From Anaeromicrobium sediminis (lineage in GTDB: Bacteria > Bacillota > Clostridia > Peptostreptococcales > Thermotaleaceae), in the NCBI RefSeq assembly GCF_002270055.1, contig NZ_NIBG01000010.1:30989-94988 (forward strand): DNA of 64,000 nt, given 5' to 3'. The first letter of the stretch is position 1, and every line of letters starts with the position of its first letter. Position numbers and translations under genes: made by a program. Shown piece after piece: positions 18,965 through 28,322 of the stretch. Below the pieces are notes generated by a model that ran no database searches, was not told the origin of the DNA, and saw nothing but the letters and a program-made list of their open reading frames with translations.

Positions 18965-19080
18965 CATTATCACCCTATTGTATAATTTCAAACCTTTTAA
19001 TTTCCTAATATGTAAAAAATTCAGATTAATTTGTATATTAATATTTTCTACATAAAACAGATTTCCCCTTTTTATATATA

Positions 19081-19112
19081 CAATAAAAAAAGTACAGTTT
19101 AACTAAACTGTA
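19081..19112 (-). terminator. Terminator of the gene at 19115
   Basis: AGTACAGTTTA / TAAACTGTACT stem, followed by seven T on the minus strand. Confidence 0.85.
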
Positions 19113-19114
19113 CT

Positions 19115-19546
19115 CTAATTATTGCTTAAATACATTCCATCTCCAACTTTTTGTACACCATCCATTTTTAATATAATCTTTTCCACTATTAAATCCATGT
19201 CCCTATAGTTAGTAGGAATTCCTTTTTTCTTTAGATATTTCATAATTGTAATTAACCTAATAGGGTAATCACATGGATTTTTGAAGTATGGGTGTTTTTT
19301 AATATACTCAAGAATTTTATCCTCGTCTATATCAAACATGCTTATAACATTTTCGTGTGTAGCTTTACCTTCTAATTCACTTATTATATAATCTACTTCT
19401 TTTGTAGATTTACCATATTTTATAAGCAGAGCCTTTAGTTCCTTTAAAAACTTTAGGTTTTGAGATTTCTCTTCATTGGGACTCTTCATCTCTAAATAAA
19501 TATGATCGCTACACGAGTCTACCAAGTCTGATAATGAAATTTCCAT
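19115..19546 (-). CDS. Hypothetical protein
   Basis: 143 residues, soluble and not recognised. The C-terminal half (PIRLITIMKYLKKKGIPTNY ... LKMDGVQKVGDGMYLSNN) could form a small winged-helix-like domain, but I cannot assign a family. The start is ATG 19546. A GGGGGG ribosome binding site lies 13 bases upstream, separated from the ATG by a run of ten A, which is unusually long and could vary by slippage. It is a single gene with its own terminator. Confidence 0.6.
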   Translation of the reverse strand: MEISLSDLVDSCSDHIYLEMKSPNEEKSQNLKFLKELKALLIKYGKSTKEVDYIISELEGKATHENVISMFDIDEDKILEYIKKHPYFKNPCDYPIRLITIMKYLKKKGIPTNYRDMDLIVEKIILKMDGVQKVGDGMYLSNN

Positions 19547-19636
19547 ACTTTTTTTTTTGCCCCCCTTAAAGTCAACAACGAATTATTATTAATAATTTTA
19601 TCCTTATTATTCTCATCTGTCAATTTCATTTTTTCT

Positions 19637-19819
19637 TCATTCCTTTTCTTTCATTAGCATACAACAAATAGTCCTTCCATTAACTGTGGGAACAGCACTA
19701 ACTAATTGCCAGCCATCTTCGCCTAATACATTTAATTTATCTTCATCATCTTTACTTAATACTAAGTTAGTTACACCCTTTGTTTTTAAGTTTATTATTT
19801 TATACTCCCACTTTTTCAA
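19637..19819 (-). CDS. DUF4177-family small protein
   Basis: 60 residues. The pattern KKWEYKII ... LNVLGEDGWQLVSAVPTVNG matches the DUF4177 domain, a small beta-rich fold of unknown function found as single-domain proteins in many Firmicutes. The start is TTG 19819, about nine bases after GGGGGA. It lies between two hypothetical genes on the same strand, with 40 bases to the upstream one. Confidence 0.75.
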   Translation of the reverse strand: MKKWEYKIINLKTKGVTNLVLSKDDEDKLNVLGEDGWQLVSAVPTVNGRTICCMLMKEKE

Positions 19820-19858
19820 AATTTAATCCCCCTTATGTAATAGTATATATATCTAGTT

Positions 19859-20779
19859 TTATATTAAATCTTCAAATTTTACAATTTCATCCTTATAATG
19901 ATGTACTAATTTGCCTAAAGTAGATTCAATTATTTTTTTCACTTCATCTCTCATCACTTGAGAATTACACTCTACTTCTAATTTATTTTTTTCAATAAGT
20001 ATTTTAGCTAATACTTCATTTTCTTCCATTAAATTATAAGAAACTTCCTCTTCATCACAAAAATCAATGACAAACTTTTCACTTTTATCAATTTCATCCA
20101 TTAGTTTCTTTCCATCTTGAAATAAATATACACTTTGCCAAACATCGTAGTCTTCATTTTTTTCCATTTCCTTTTCTAATACATCTTCCACAATGGACAC
20201 ATGCTTATACAATACCATAGGATGATTTCTTAAAAAATCTACCATATCTGAAAATTCTCTTTTACTTTTGTATTCATCATAATAGGTTTTAATGTTTTTT
20301 TCAATAACTGTTTTAAACATACTTGGTATATAAATTGTATCTGAACAAATGATCTTCTCGCCCTCTAGGTTCATTATTCTAACGAATATTAAATCTCTTA
20401 CCTTAAATTCTTCATCATCTATCCTAATTGATATTTCCTCATTGGTAAATATATCTTTAAAAGTTCCCACATTATCCTTTAAACTAATTAACTCATATAT
20501 ACTCAAATATGAATTTAATTTGCTTTTTAAATAATCTATTTCTTTGTCATTTAAACTCTTATCATTTTCTAAAAATTCTTCAATAAAATTCTTTTTGTTT
20601 TCTAATTTATAATTATGCAAAATCCAATCTGTAAAGTTCATGATAAAGCTGTCACTTACATTATTTTTACTAATTTCTTCATAAAATAACTTCTTTGACT
20701 TTTCCATATGTTCCTTATATTTTTCTCCAGATATAAATTTAAATAATTTTTCTTCAACTTTATCTTTTATATTGTTCAT
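19859..20779 (-). CDS. Hypothetical cytoplasmic protein
   Basis: 306 residues, acidic and lysine-rich, with no signal peptide or membrane segment. It is not recognised. The N-terminal 100 residues look helical; the middle (TFKDIFTNEEISIRIDDEEF ... VRDLIFVRIMNLEGEKII) looks like a small beta domain. ATG 20779 has GGAGAG upstream. It probably heads a short transcription unit with the DUF4177 gene. Confidence 0.65.
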   Translation of the reverse strand: MNNIKDKVEEKLFKFISGEKYKEHMEKSKKLFYEEISKNNVSDSFIMNFTDWILHNYKLENKKNFIEEFLENDKSLNDKEIDYLKSKLNSYLSIYELISLKDNVGTFKDIFTNEEISIRIDDEEFKVRDLIFVRIMNLEGEKIICSDTIYIPSMFKTVIEKNIKTYYDEYKSKREFSDMVDFLRNHPMVLYKHVSIVEDVLEKEMEKNEDYDVWQSVYLFQDGKKLMDEIDKSEKFVIDFCDEEEVSYNLMEENEVLAKILIEKNKLEVECNSQVMRDEVKKIIESTLGKLVHHYKDEIVKFEDLI

Positions 20780-20854
20780 AATTGTTTCTCTCCTTTTATT
20801 AGCCTGTTCCTTCTAAATATATAACAGATTATAATATTTTACAATGAAGTTATT

Positions 20855-20895
20855 TAATAATTATGGGACCATTATCTAACGTCCCATAATTATTA
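20855..20895 (-). terminator. Long perfect stem-loop after the gene at 20914
   Basis: A perfect 15-bp stem (TAATAATTATGGGAC and its complement) with an 11-nt loop. The T-run is weak, so termination is probable but not certain. Confidence 0.6.
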
Positions 20896-20913
20896 ATCTA
20901 AATTTTTTAGATT

Positions 20914-21510
20914 TTATAATATTCTTTTATTTTCTTCCAATCTAAGTAAATAAAAAAATGCTGGAGCTCTTTTATAAAACTTCTCTAAATTTAGGTCTTC
21001 CCTTTTTTCCAGTGAGTATATTTTTCTAAAAACACTTATTAATTCTTTTACTTCTAGATTAGAAAAATCAATCCCCGAAAAATTTTTATACAATAAACCG
21101 GCCAATTCATCATCTATTCTAAATAAATCATAGTCACTACTCTTAAATATATTTCTTATTGTATTATTTTTATCTTCCTGTAAATCCATTATTGCCACAT
21201 CATATAATAAACTAAACCTCTCGGATATATTTTTAACAAATTCCTTCCATTTGTTAAAACCACTTTTATTCATTTTTACGTATGTTAGTTTATTGTCTTC
21301 TAAATATCTTAACATGATTATCTTGGCACAATAGTTATAACAGGATTTATATAAAAACAACTTACTCCACATTTCTTCATCTATGTTTAGATTCAATCTA
21401 CTATCTATTCTAATTTTTTTTATTATCCCTCTATTTTCATATTCATATTTAGTTATGAATACATCTATGAATTCTTTTATTCCTTCATATATTTTTTCCA
21501 CTAAGTTCAT
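20914..21510 (-). CDS. Hypothetical protein
   Basis: 198 residues, soluble, rich in Lys, Tyr and Phe, and not recognised. No cysteine clusters or nucleotide-binding motif are visible. ATG 21510 is chosen because GGAGGAG lies seven bases upstream; the frame extends to 21528 without support. It is divergent from the membrane protein gene at 21618 and shares a 107-bp intergenic region with it. Confidence 0.6.
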   Translation of the reverse strand: MNLVEKIYEGIKEFIDVFITKYEYENRGIIKKIRIDSRLNLNIDEEMWSKLFLYKSCYNYCAKIIMLRYLEDNKLTYVKMNKSGFNKWKEFVKNISERFSLLYDVAIMDLQEDKNNTIRNIFKSSDYDLFRIDDELAGLLYKNFSGIDFSNLEVKELISVFRKIYSLEKREDLNLEKFYKRAPAFFYLLRLEENKRIL

Positions 21511-21617
21511 GAATAAACTCCTCCTCATGGGAATAACTCTTAATATATTTTATTCAGCATGTCTAAATTTGTGTTTTTCTTAGGGATTAGTACATATAAT
21601 TTATGAGAGGTGATTTT

Positions 21618-22535
21618 ATGTTGTATAGGATATTTATTTTTCTAATTCTAATATCTTTTTCATTTTTTTTCATAGGCCTGTATATGGTCCCTACTTCCAA
21701 TCCTTATATTTCTACTTTCAAATCTTATATTGTAGATGATTTAAAAATCTCTATGGATATGATAGATAATTATAATTCAGATGATATTAGTATAAAAAAT
21801 GAAAGTAGGAAAAAAATCATAAACACAACCCTAAAGAACTTAAATTACACAAAATGGTTTCCTTACGAAGAATACATAGAATTAAAATTGTACGAGGACA
21901 AGGTTGTTCCAAATAATTCAAATCTAATAGTAGTTCTAAATTTATCTAAAGATGTAAGCGTTATGGCTATCTATAATAAAGTGAATGGCCAATACGTTTA
22001 TATGTATAGTATTGAGGATATACTTCCTATAAAAAGTCTAGAATTTAGACCATATCCTGACAAGGATTATAATCTAATTATAAGTCATCAAAAACTAGAT
22101 GAACGCCTAGGAGCCTTTTATTATGACGAATTTTTAGAAATTTGGGGATTTAATTCTAATAGTTTTAAGGAGTTATTTAGGAAAACCACTTATTCAGAGG
22201 AAATATATAATTTAAACTGGGTAAACCCAGATGAACCTAAAAACAAATGGCAAAAAAATATTAAAACTGGTTCTGTAGATTTTCCTTCTGACAAAGAAAT
22301 CATCACTAAGACTACTACAGAATCCTTTTTAGCCCTTAGTGACAAATTTCCTAAGCCGGATGAATTTAAGTTTTTACAAAAAAGTTCTTCAACGGAAAAT
22401 TATTTATGGGATGAAAAATCAAACAAATATATTTTAGATACAAAAAACACTTCTAATTTAAGTGATCCTTTAGACTTTTTAAGTGAACTTTTATCTATAA
22501 ATGGCGAAAATTACAAAATAGTTAAGACTAATTAA
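21618..22535 (+). CDS. Secreted or membrane-anchored hypothetical protein
   Basis: 305 residues and not recognised. A long N-terminal hydrophobic segment (IFIFLILISFSFFFIGLYMV) serves as an uncleaved anchor or signal peptide. The rest is a soluble, probably extracytoplasmic domain rich in Asn, Tyr, Lys and Ser. ATG 21618 follows GAGAGGTG. No lipobox is visible. It stands alone on the plus strand between two unrelated genes. Confidence 0.6.
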   Translation: MLYRIFIFLILISFSFFFIGLYMVPTSNPYISTFKSYIVDDLKISMDMIDNYNSDDISIKNESRKKIINTTLKNLNYTKWFPYEEYIELKLYEDKVVPNNSNLIVVLNLSKDVSVMAIYNKVNGQYVYMYSIEDILPIKSLEFRPYPDKDYNLIISHQKLDERLGAFYYDEFLEIWGFNSNSFKELFRKTTYSEEIYNLNWVNPDEPKNKWQKNIKTGSVDFPSDKEIITKTTTESFLALSDKFPKPDEFKFLQKSSSTENYLWDEKSNKYILDTKNTSNLSDPLDFLSELLSINGENYKIVKTN

Positions 22536-22668
22536 CAGGATATTCTAAATTATTGTAGAATTCATAATTATTTAAGGGAAAAATGTACTAAATTGAATCT
22601 TAATTCATATGCTTTTTACTATATTTGAATTTTAATTAAAGAAATCCAGGTATTTTTACAATTTTTTT

Positions 22669-22692
22669 GCTCCCCCTTGCAAAAGAGGGAGC
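22669..22692 (+). other. GC-rich stem-loop before the alaX-like gene
   Basis: GCTCCCCCTT / AAGAGGGAGC with one mismatch. The T-run precedes rather than follows it on the plus strand, so it is not a standard terminator in either direction. The rest of the gap 22536-22739 shows nothing I recognise; I looked for a T-box and did not find one. Confidence 0.4.
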
Positions 22693-22739
22693 ATTAAAAT
22701 ACTAAACCAGGGAACAAACTTTTAATAGGAGTGATACAC

Positions 22740-23933
22740 TTGTATAAAAAACTATTTTACGAAAACGTATATTTAAAAAACTTTTCTGCCAATATTATGG
22801 AAGTGAAAAATGAAGGTAATTCTTTTCACCTAGTCCTAGACAAAACTTGCTTTTACCCAGAGGGCGGTGGACAACCTTCTGACATGGGTTTTATTGAAAA
22901 CATCCCAGTAAAATATGTTTACATAGAAGATAATAAAGTATATCATGTTGTAAACAGTTTACCCTCAAAGGAAGATAAATTAAACTGCGCTATAGATTGG
23001 CCCAGGAGATTCGACTTCATGCAACAGCATACAGGTCAGCACATTCTTTCTGCATGTATAGATAAGTTATACAGCGGTAAAACTGTAGGTTTCCATTTAA
23101 GTAAAGACTACACCACTATAGACATTACTACCCAAAACTTGAAAGATGAACATATAAAAAGAATAGAACAATTGGCCAACGAAATAGTTTTTGCCAATTT
23201 AATCATAAAGCAATTTTATCCAGATTCTCATACCTTAAAAGAACTGCCCCTTAGAAAAGTTCCTTCTGTTGATGAAAATATTCGTGTAGTTAGTATTGAT
23301 TCTTTTGATCACTCTCCTTGTGGTGGTACTCACGTGAGTAGAACTGGTGAAGTGGGCTTAATCAAAATAAAGACCTATGAAAAAACACGTGGGAAAACTA
23401 GATTAGAATTTGTTTGTGGCAATAGGGCATATAATGACTATTTAATAAAAAATGATCAAATAAACAATCTATCTACCCTTTTATCTGTAAAAGACTCTCA
23501 AGTGTATGAAGCTGTGGAGCGAATACATAATGTAAATAATTCTAATAAAAAAGAAATAAATAAACTTCAATGTGAATTAATATTTTACGAAGGAGAAAAA
23601 CTATATAATGAATGTACTCCTAATGGAAATTATAAAATAATAAGAAAAATATTTGAAGACAAAGACTTTCAAAACCTTCGTACCCTTGGACTTAATTTAT
23701 GTTCTAAAAACAACGTGATAGCTCTACTTGGGACTAAAAAAGATAAGGCACAATTTATCCTTGCTTTGTCTAAAAACATTTCCCACATTAATATGAAGGA
23801 CATAGTGAATGGTTTAAGAAGTAGAGTAACTATAAATGGTGGCGGAAATAATCATGTTTGCCAAGGTGGGGTAAACTCCATAGATGATTTAGGGTTACTT
23901 TTATCCCTTGTATACGATGAAGTTCAAAAATAA
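22740..23933 (+). CDS. Alanyl-tRNA editing protein, AlaX-L type (with DHHA1 domain)
   Basis: Predicted to hydrolyse mischarged Ser- or Gly-tRNA(Ala) in trans. The 397-residue product resembles the editing and C-terminal parts of alanyl-tRNA synthetase without the catalytic domain. It begins with a beta domain containing CFYPEGGGQPSDMG. The editing site motif HTGQH lies near residues 97-101 and CGGTH near 194, which together give the zinc-binding HxxxH/CxxxH set. The C-terminus carries a glycine-rich DHHA1-type segment (INGGGNNHVCQGG). I choose TTG 22740, correctly spaced from AGGAGTG; the GTG at 22731 overlaps that site. Confidence 0.9.
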   Translation: MYKKLFYENVYLKNFSANIMEVKNEGNSFHLVLDKTCFYPEGGGQPSDMGFIENIPVKYVYIEDNKVYHVVNSLPSKEDKLNCAIDWPRRFDFMQQHTGQHILSACIDKLYSGKTVGFHLSKDYTTIDITTQNLKDEHIKRIEQLANEIVFANLIIKQFYPDSHTLKELPLRKVPSVDENIRVVSIDSFDHSPCGGTHVSRTGEVGLIKIKTYEKTRGKTRLEFVCGNRAYNDYLIKNDQINNLSTLLSVKDSQVYEAVERIHNVNNSNKKEINKLQCELIFYEGEKLYNECTPNGNYKIIRKIFEDKDFQNLRTLGLNLCSKNNVIALLGTKKDKAQFILALSKNISHINMKDIVNGLRSRVTINGGGNNHVCQGGVNSIDDLGLLLSLVYDEVQK

Positions 23934-23935
23934 AT

Positions 23936-23974
23936 ATGACAGGTCTAAGATAAAATTGTCCTAGGCCTGTCATT
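23936..23974. terminator. Bidirectional terminator between convergent genes
   Basis: The stem ATGACAGG...CCTGTCAT, 15 bp with G-U pairs, lies between the convergent alaX-like and yesN-like genes. Confidence 0.75.
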
Positions 23975-23979
23975 TAGCT

Positions 23980-25608
23980 TTATCCTATTGTCTTTTTATA
24001 TTGAGCAGGACTTTTGCCAACCTTCTCTTTAAATAGTTTTGAAAAATATCTACGATCTCTTATACCTACCAATTCGGCAATTTCACTTATTTTCTTATTA
24101 TGGGTTTCCATCAATTCTTTGGCCTTCTCGATTCTCACATCCTTTAAGTAGTCCACAAAGTTATTTTTTGTCTGTTGCTTAAATAAATGGCTTAAATAGG
24201 ACATATTCATGTGTACATGTTCTGCTACCTTTACTAAGGTTATATCCTTCATATAATTGCAATTAATATATCGTATGACTTCACAAATAACCTCATGTTC
24301 AAATTTATTCTGATCATTAGGCCTAAGTTTACCTGTGACAATTTCTATATTCCTTTTGATCCATATGATTAAATCAAAAATAGTTTCCATATTTTCAATT
24401 ACCCTAAAGGGATTGGTATCTTCCCCATAAATATCTTTAGGATTTATGTCATACTCATCTGCAACTTTGTTTATTATTAATATAATCCTTCTAAAGAAAT
24501 TATGGACATATTCTATTTTTACATTCCTCTCCTTAAATCCTGTTACATATAGATCTATATAATAATTTATCTTTTCGTATTGGCAATTTCTCAAATAAAA
24601 TATTAACTCCTTTTCTTCCCTATTGCTGATTTTTATAGGATCTGTTGAAATCTCTTTTACTATATCCTTATAAAGTATTATTTTATGGTCTCCCATATAA
24701 AATTTAGATTTTAAACTCATTTTACATTGATTAAAGTATTCATCTATACGATCAAGACTGTAGATAGGCTCACTAATTCCAATGGACATATTAATATTCA
24801 AATAGATTTGTATGTTTTTTTGCACCCTTACAGCAAATTCCTTCATACCTTTATACATGTTCAATTGACTTTTTTCTCCATGAACTGAATATAATATTAA
24901 AAACTGTTTGTCTGTTACCCTATATACATATCCATCATTAAAATCATTTAATATTTCCTTTGATATATTCATAATGGAATTATATAGGATTTGCCTATTT
25001 CTCATATGAGGTCCAAATTTTAACTTATGAAAACCGTCGATTTCTAAAATCATTATTATTTTATTTTTTAAGTCATCTCCCAATTTCAACTCTTTAATTT
25101 TTTCTCTAATATCCTTTTTTTCTTTCCAACTTCCATTTATAATTTCCCTAAAAAACTGTTGCCTTAGTGTCTTTAAACACTTATTTGCCAGATCTTTCAT
25201 ACTTTCATATTGTCCATTTTCCACTCTTTCTTTCTCTATTAAATTCTTGGTTTCTTTTAAAGTTTTTAATAAAATTTTGTCATTCAATTGATTCTTTAGG
25301 CAATATTCATTAGCTCCATGCTTTAATGCCTCTTTCACATATGCAAAATCGTCATAACAGCTCAAAACAATTGTTTTACATCCGTATTTTTTTTCTCTTA
25401 TGTTTTTTATCAATTCTATACCATTCATACTAGGCATACTTATATCTGTTATGACTATATGGGGCTTGAATTTTTCTATTTTCTCTAATGCTTCCCTTCC
25501 ATCTATTGCTTCTCCCACCAGTTCATATCCATGCTTATTCCAATCTATTATCTTATTTAAAAACATTCTAACTGGAAAGTCATCATCTACTATTAATACT
25601 TTAATCAT
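23980..25608 (-). CDS. YesN-type response regulator with AraC-family DNA-binding domain
   Basis: Transcription factor that probably controls the neighbouring sugar operon in response to the adjacent kinase. The receiver domain (1-120) has the acidic pair VDDD near residue 8, the phospho-acceptor in VITDISMPSMNG, and the conserved Lys in LKNQLND. A long central region follows. Residues about 440-540 form an AraC double helix-turn-helix (MSYLSHLFKQQTKNNFVDYL ... YFSKLFKEKVGKSPAQYK). ATG 25608 lies behind GGAGAGG. The gene overlaps the kinase gene by eight bases (ATGATTAA), indicating translational coupling. Confidence 0.92.
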   Translation of the reverse strand: MIKVLIVDDDFPVRMFLNKIIDWNKHGYELVGEAIDGREALEKIEKFKPHIVITDISMPSMNGIELIKNIREKKYGCKTIVLSCYDDFAYVKEALKHGANEYCLKNQLNDKILLKTLKETKNLIEKERVENGQYESMKDLANKCLKTLRQQFFREIINGSWKEKKDIREKIKELKLGDDLKNKIIMILEIDGFHKLKFGPHMRNRQILYNSIMNISKEILNDFNDGYVYRVTDKQFLILYSVHGEKSQLNMYKGMKEFAVRVQKNIQIYLNINMSIGISEPIYSLDRIDEYFNQCKMSLKSKFYMGDHKIILYKDIVKEISTDPIKISNREEKELIFYLRNCQYEKINYYIDLYVTGFKERNVKIEYVHNFFRRIILIINKVADEYDINPKDIYGEDTNPFRVIENMETIFDLIIWIKRNIEIVTGKLRPNDQNKFEHEVICEVIRYINCNYMKDITLVKVAEHVHMNMSYLSHLFKQQTKNNFVDYLKDVRIEKAKELMETHNKKISEIAELVGIRDRRYFSKLFKEKVGKSPAQYKKTIG

Positions 25609-27388
25609 CTTCTCCCTCTCCTTCAAAGGTCATGGGAATTCGCATTCTAACTATTAATCCGCCCTCTTCTCTATTTCTCATAGTTAATTCATAACAATCT
25701 CCAAAATATAGTTTTATTCTCTTGTTTATATTGTTTATTCCTGTTCCTCCTACCTTTTGCTCCTTTTTTCCTCTAATGATTTCTTTTATTTCATCAACAG
25801 TCATTCCCACGCCGTTATCCTCTACTTCTAACAAAATATCCTTTTCATCCTTTATGACTCTTATTTTGATAATTCCATCTCCCCGCCTTAGATTAATACC
25901 ATATCTTATGCTATTATCTACAAGGGGCTGTAATATTAATTTAGGAACCTTACACATTAAAATAGACTTATCTATTTCATAACGAACTTGAAATAAATCT
26001 CTATATCTAAACTTTTGAAGTAATATATAATTTTTAACTTGTTTAATCTCTTCATCTAAAGTTATAAAATCCATCTTATTTCCCGCACTAAGTTGAAGTA
26101 ATTCTATTAATGCTCCTAACATTTCTGCCACCGTCTTTGATTCTTGAAGTATAGCTACACACCTAATAGAATTTAGGGTATTGTACATAAAATGGGGAGC
26201 CACTTGTGATTGCAGTGCCTGTAATTCTGCTTCTTTTTTCAACAATTTTTGTACATATACTTCATTAAAAAGATTATTTACTTTCATAACCATTTGATTA
26301 AAACCTTTATTTAAAATTCCAAATTCATCTTCTCTTTTTTCAATAATCTTAATATTAAAGTCTCCTTTTCCCACTTCTTCCATAGAGTACTTTAACTTTT
26401 TAATAGGTTCGTATATATTTAGCGAAAATATAAAGCCTATAATTACACTTACAATCATACATATGCCCATAACACTAATGGCATGGGATTTAATATCCTT
26501 AATCTCAGATATAATCTCATTTTGATCTATTAAGGATACAATTTTATAATTAGTAAGCTTGCTAGTCACAAAGGTGATTAAATGTTTCTTTCCCCCTACA
26601 GTGTCCACAAAGTAGCCCTCTTCCCTATTTAAAATAAATTTAATATAGGGCTTTTTACTAAAATTTAATCCTATAAGATCTACCTTTGGATGTGAAACTA
26701 CTCGTCCTTCTTCATCTATAACAAATACTATATTCTTTAATTTTTTACCTCCGTTGTTTAAAAAATTAAAGAACAATACTCTCTCATCCACATTTACCCG
26801 TAATTCACCTAGGGATTCTTCATGATTAAAATTCTTAATTTGTTTTGAGATGGTAAAAAAATTTTTCTCATGGGAAAAAAAATCATCTTTTATATTTAAT
26901 ATAGATATCCAATTATTAGGATTTGTCTTGCCTTTTTTTATTAACCTTAGCCACTTAAAATTCTCATCATCCTTAACTGAGATTATATTTTTCATACCAT
27001 AGGTAGTCATTACAGTTTTTATCTTTGGAATATATATATAAATAGAGTCTATGTATCTATATTTCTTAGCCGTTCTAGAATATTCAGAAGACATATTCAT
27101 TAATTCCTTTTTACGCGTTTCTTTATCAGCTTCTATAACAGTTTGGATTTCTTCTATGGTTTCATTACTAGAACTCAATCTAATGGCCAGATAATAAGTT
27201 TCTGTTAAACAATTTTCCACAGCTTTAACATCTTGTTTTAAATTAGTTATCATTATTTGGCCAGTCTTTTCTTGTAATATATTTACAGATTTTATATATA
27301 ATACACTGCCTATAATAGTAGATGGGCAAATTATAAGTATTACAAAGGCTAAAATAAGCTTACTTCTAACACTTTTAAAATTCACCAT
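25601..27388 (-). CDS. YesM-type sensor histidine kinase
   Basis: Membrane sensor of a carbohydrate-type two-component system, 595 residues. The N-terminal helix (LILAFVILIICPSTIIGSVLY) is followed by an extracytoplasmic Cache-like domain of about 260 residues, a second helix near 300-320, and a HAMP domain (YSMEEVGKGDFNI). The His-kinase domain has the phospho-acceptor in VAPHFMYNTLNSIRC, and the ATPase domain has the N box LVDNSIRYGI and G box VEDNGVGM. ATG 27388 follows AAGGAG. It lies downstream of the sugar ABC-transporter operon, which it likely regulates. Confidence 0.93.
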   Translation of the reverse strand: MVNFKSVRSKLILAFVILIICPSTIIGSVLYIKSVNILQEKTGQIMITNLKQDVKAVENCLTETYYLAIRLSSSNETIEEIQTVIEADKETRKKELMNMSSEYSRTAKKYRYIDSIYIYIPKIKTVMTTYGMKNIISVKDDENFKWLRLIKKGKTNPNNWISILNIKDDFFSHEKNFFTISKQIKNFNHEESLGELRVNVDERVLFFNFLNNGGKKLKNIVFVIDEEGRVVSHPKVDLIGLNFSKKPYIKFILNREEGYFVDTVGGKKHLITFVTSKLTNYKIVSLIDQNEIISEIKDIKSHAISVMGICMIVSVIIGFIFSLNIYEPIKKLKYSMEEVGKGDFNIKIIEKREDEFGILNKGFNQMVMKVNNLFNEVYVQKLLKKEAELQALQSQVAPHFMYNTLNSIRCVAILQESKTVAEMLGALIELLQLSAGNKMDFITLDEEIKQVKNYILLQKFRYRDLFQVRYEIDKSILMCKVPKLILQPLVDNSIRYGINLRRGDGIIKIRVIKDEKDILLEVEDNGVGMTVDEIKEIIRGKKEQKVGGTGINNINKRIKLYFGDCYELTMRNREEGGLIVRMRIPMTFEGEGEDD

Positions 27389-27465
27389 TAAAAGCTCCTT
27401 TCTTTTTATTAGAACTTAAATATCTCACTAATTAATTTCTATAAAAATTCATAAAAATCCTTTTA

Positions 27466-27520
27466 AAATACAATAAGTGATGTATATTCTGTCTAGAATT
27501 CTACACCACTTATTGTATTT
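27466..27520 (-). terminator. Terminator after the sugar-utilisation operon
   Basis: AAATACAATAAGTG / CACTTATTGTATTT arms with a partly paired loop, just after the isomerase-like gene and before yesM. Confidence 0.65.
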
Positions 27521-27527
27521 AAATTTA

Positions 27528-28307
27528 TTAAAGAGCTAATATTACATCTATAGCATTCTTCGACGAGTTAATAGGTTCTAACTCAAATCCTATAATTCCT
27601 TTGTATTCTAACTCCCTAAGGGACTTAAATATATTATTATAGTTAAGTTCTCCTGTTCCAGGTTCGTGCCTACCAGGAGCATCCGCCACATGAATATAGC
27701 CTATTTCATTTATATGTTTTTTAATATTATCTATTACATTCCCCTCATTTATTTGCATGTGATATACATCATATAATATCTTTATGTAAGGAGAATTTAC
27801 TGCCTTTATTAAGTTTGCACTATCCTCTGTATAAGCCAAGAAATTTCCCACATGGTCTACTATGATATTTAAAGCCTCTAAAACTAGAGTTACCTCATTT
27901 TCTTCTGCGAATGCTTTTAACTCATTTAAAAGCATTCGCATATTATCATATTTCACCTTATGATCTATTTCCTTATAATCATTTATTACTATTCCACCTT
28001 CCCCTAGGGCATTTGAATGAATGACTAAATTGTCACACTCTAAAAACTTTGCTGCTTTTATAGATTTTTTTATAAAATCTATATAATCGGCATTTTCTCT
28101 CTCATCTACCATGGAAAAGGCCTTATCTCCTGAAAAACTACCTATTTTAAGATTATACTTATTGCATAAATCCTTTATTTTATCTAGGTCCTTATCATCC
28201 CAAGACCAAAACTCCACATATTCAAAGCCAGCTTCCCTTGCTAGCTTAAATCTTTCATAAAATGGTGCTTCTGTAAATATCATTTCTATACATGCAGATT
28301 TTTTCAT
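27528..28307 (-). CDS. Hydroxypyruvate isomerase-like sugar isomerase (xylose isomerase-like TIM barrel)
   Basis: Predicted metal-dependent sugar or keto-acid isomerase, 259 residues. It has the family's metal-ligand segments: LVLEALN, YDVYHMQI, HVADAPGRHEPGTGELNY and GFELEP. Relatives include hydroxypyruvate isomerase (Hyi) and inositol-pathway isomerases such as IolI; I cannot choose between them. ATG 28307 follows GGAGGTG; the frame extends to 28322 through the ribosome binding site itself. It comes directly after iolG (start 15 bases beyond the iolG stop), so the two act in one pathway. Confidence 0.85.
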   Translation of the reverse strand: MKKSACIEMIFTEAPFYERFKLAREAGFEYVEFWSWDDKDLDKIKDLCNKYNLKIGSFSGDKAFSMVDERENADYIDFIKKSIKAAKFLECDNLVIHSNALGEGGIVINDYKEIDHKVKYDNMRMLLNELKAFAEENEVTLVLEALNIIVDHVGNFLAYTEDSANLIKAVNSPYIKILYDVYHMQINEGNVIDNIKKHINEIGYIHVADAPGRHEPGTGELNYNNIFKSLRELEYKGIIGFELEPINSSKNAIDVILAL

Positions 28308-28322
28308 ATTTCCCACCTCCAA

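Noticed and set aside
22669..22692. Stem-loop as a terminator or T-box for the alaX-like gene
   Set aside because: The T-run is on the wrong side for both strands and no T-box core motif was found upstream.
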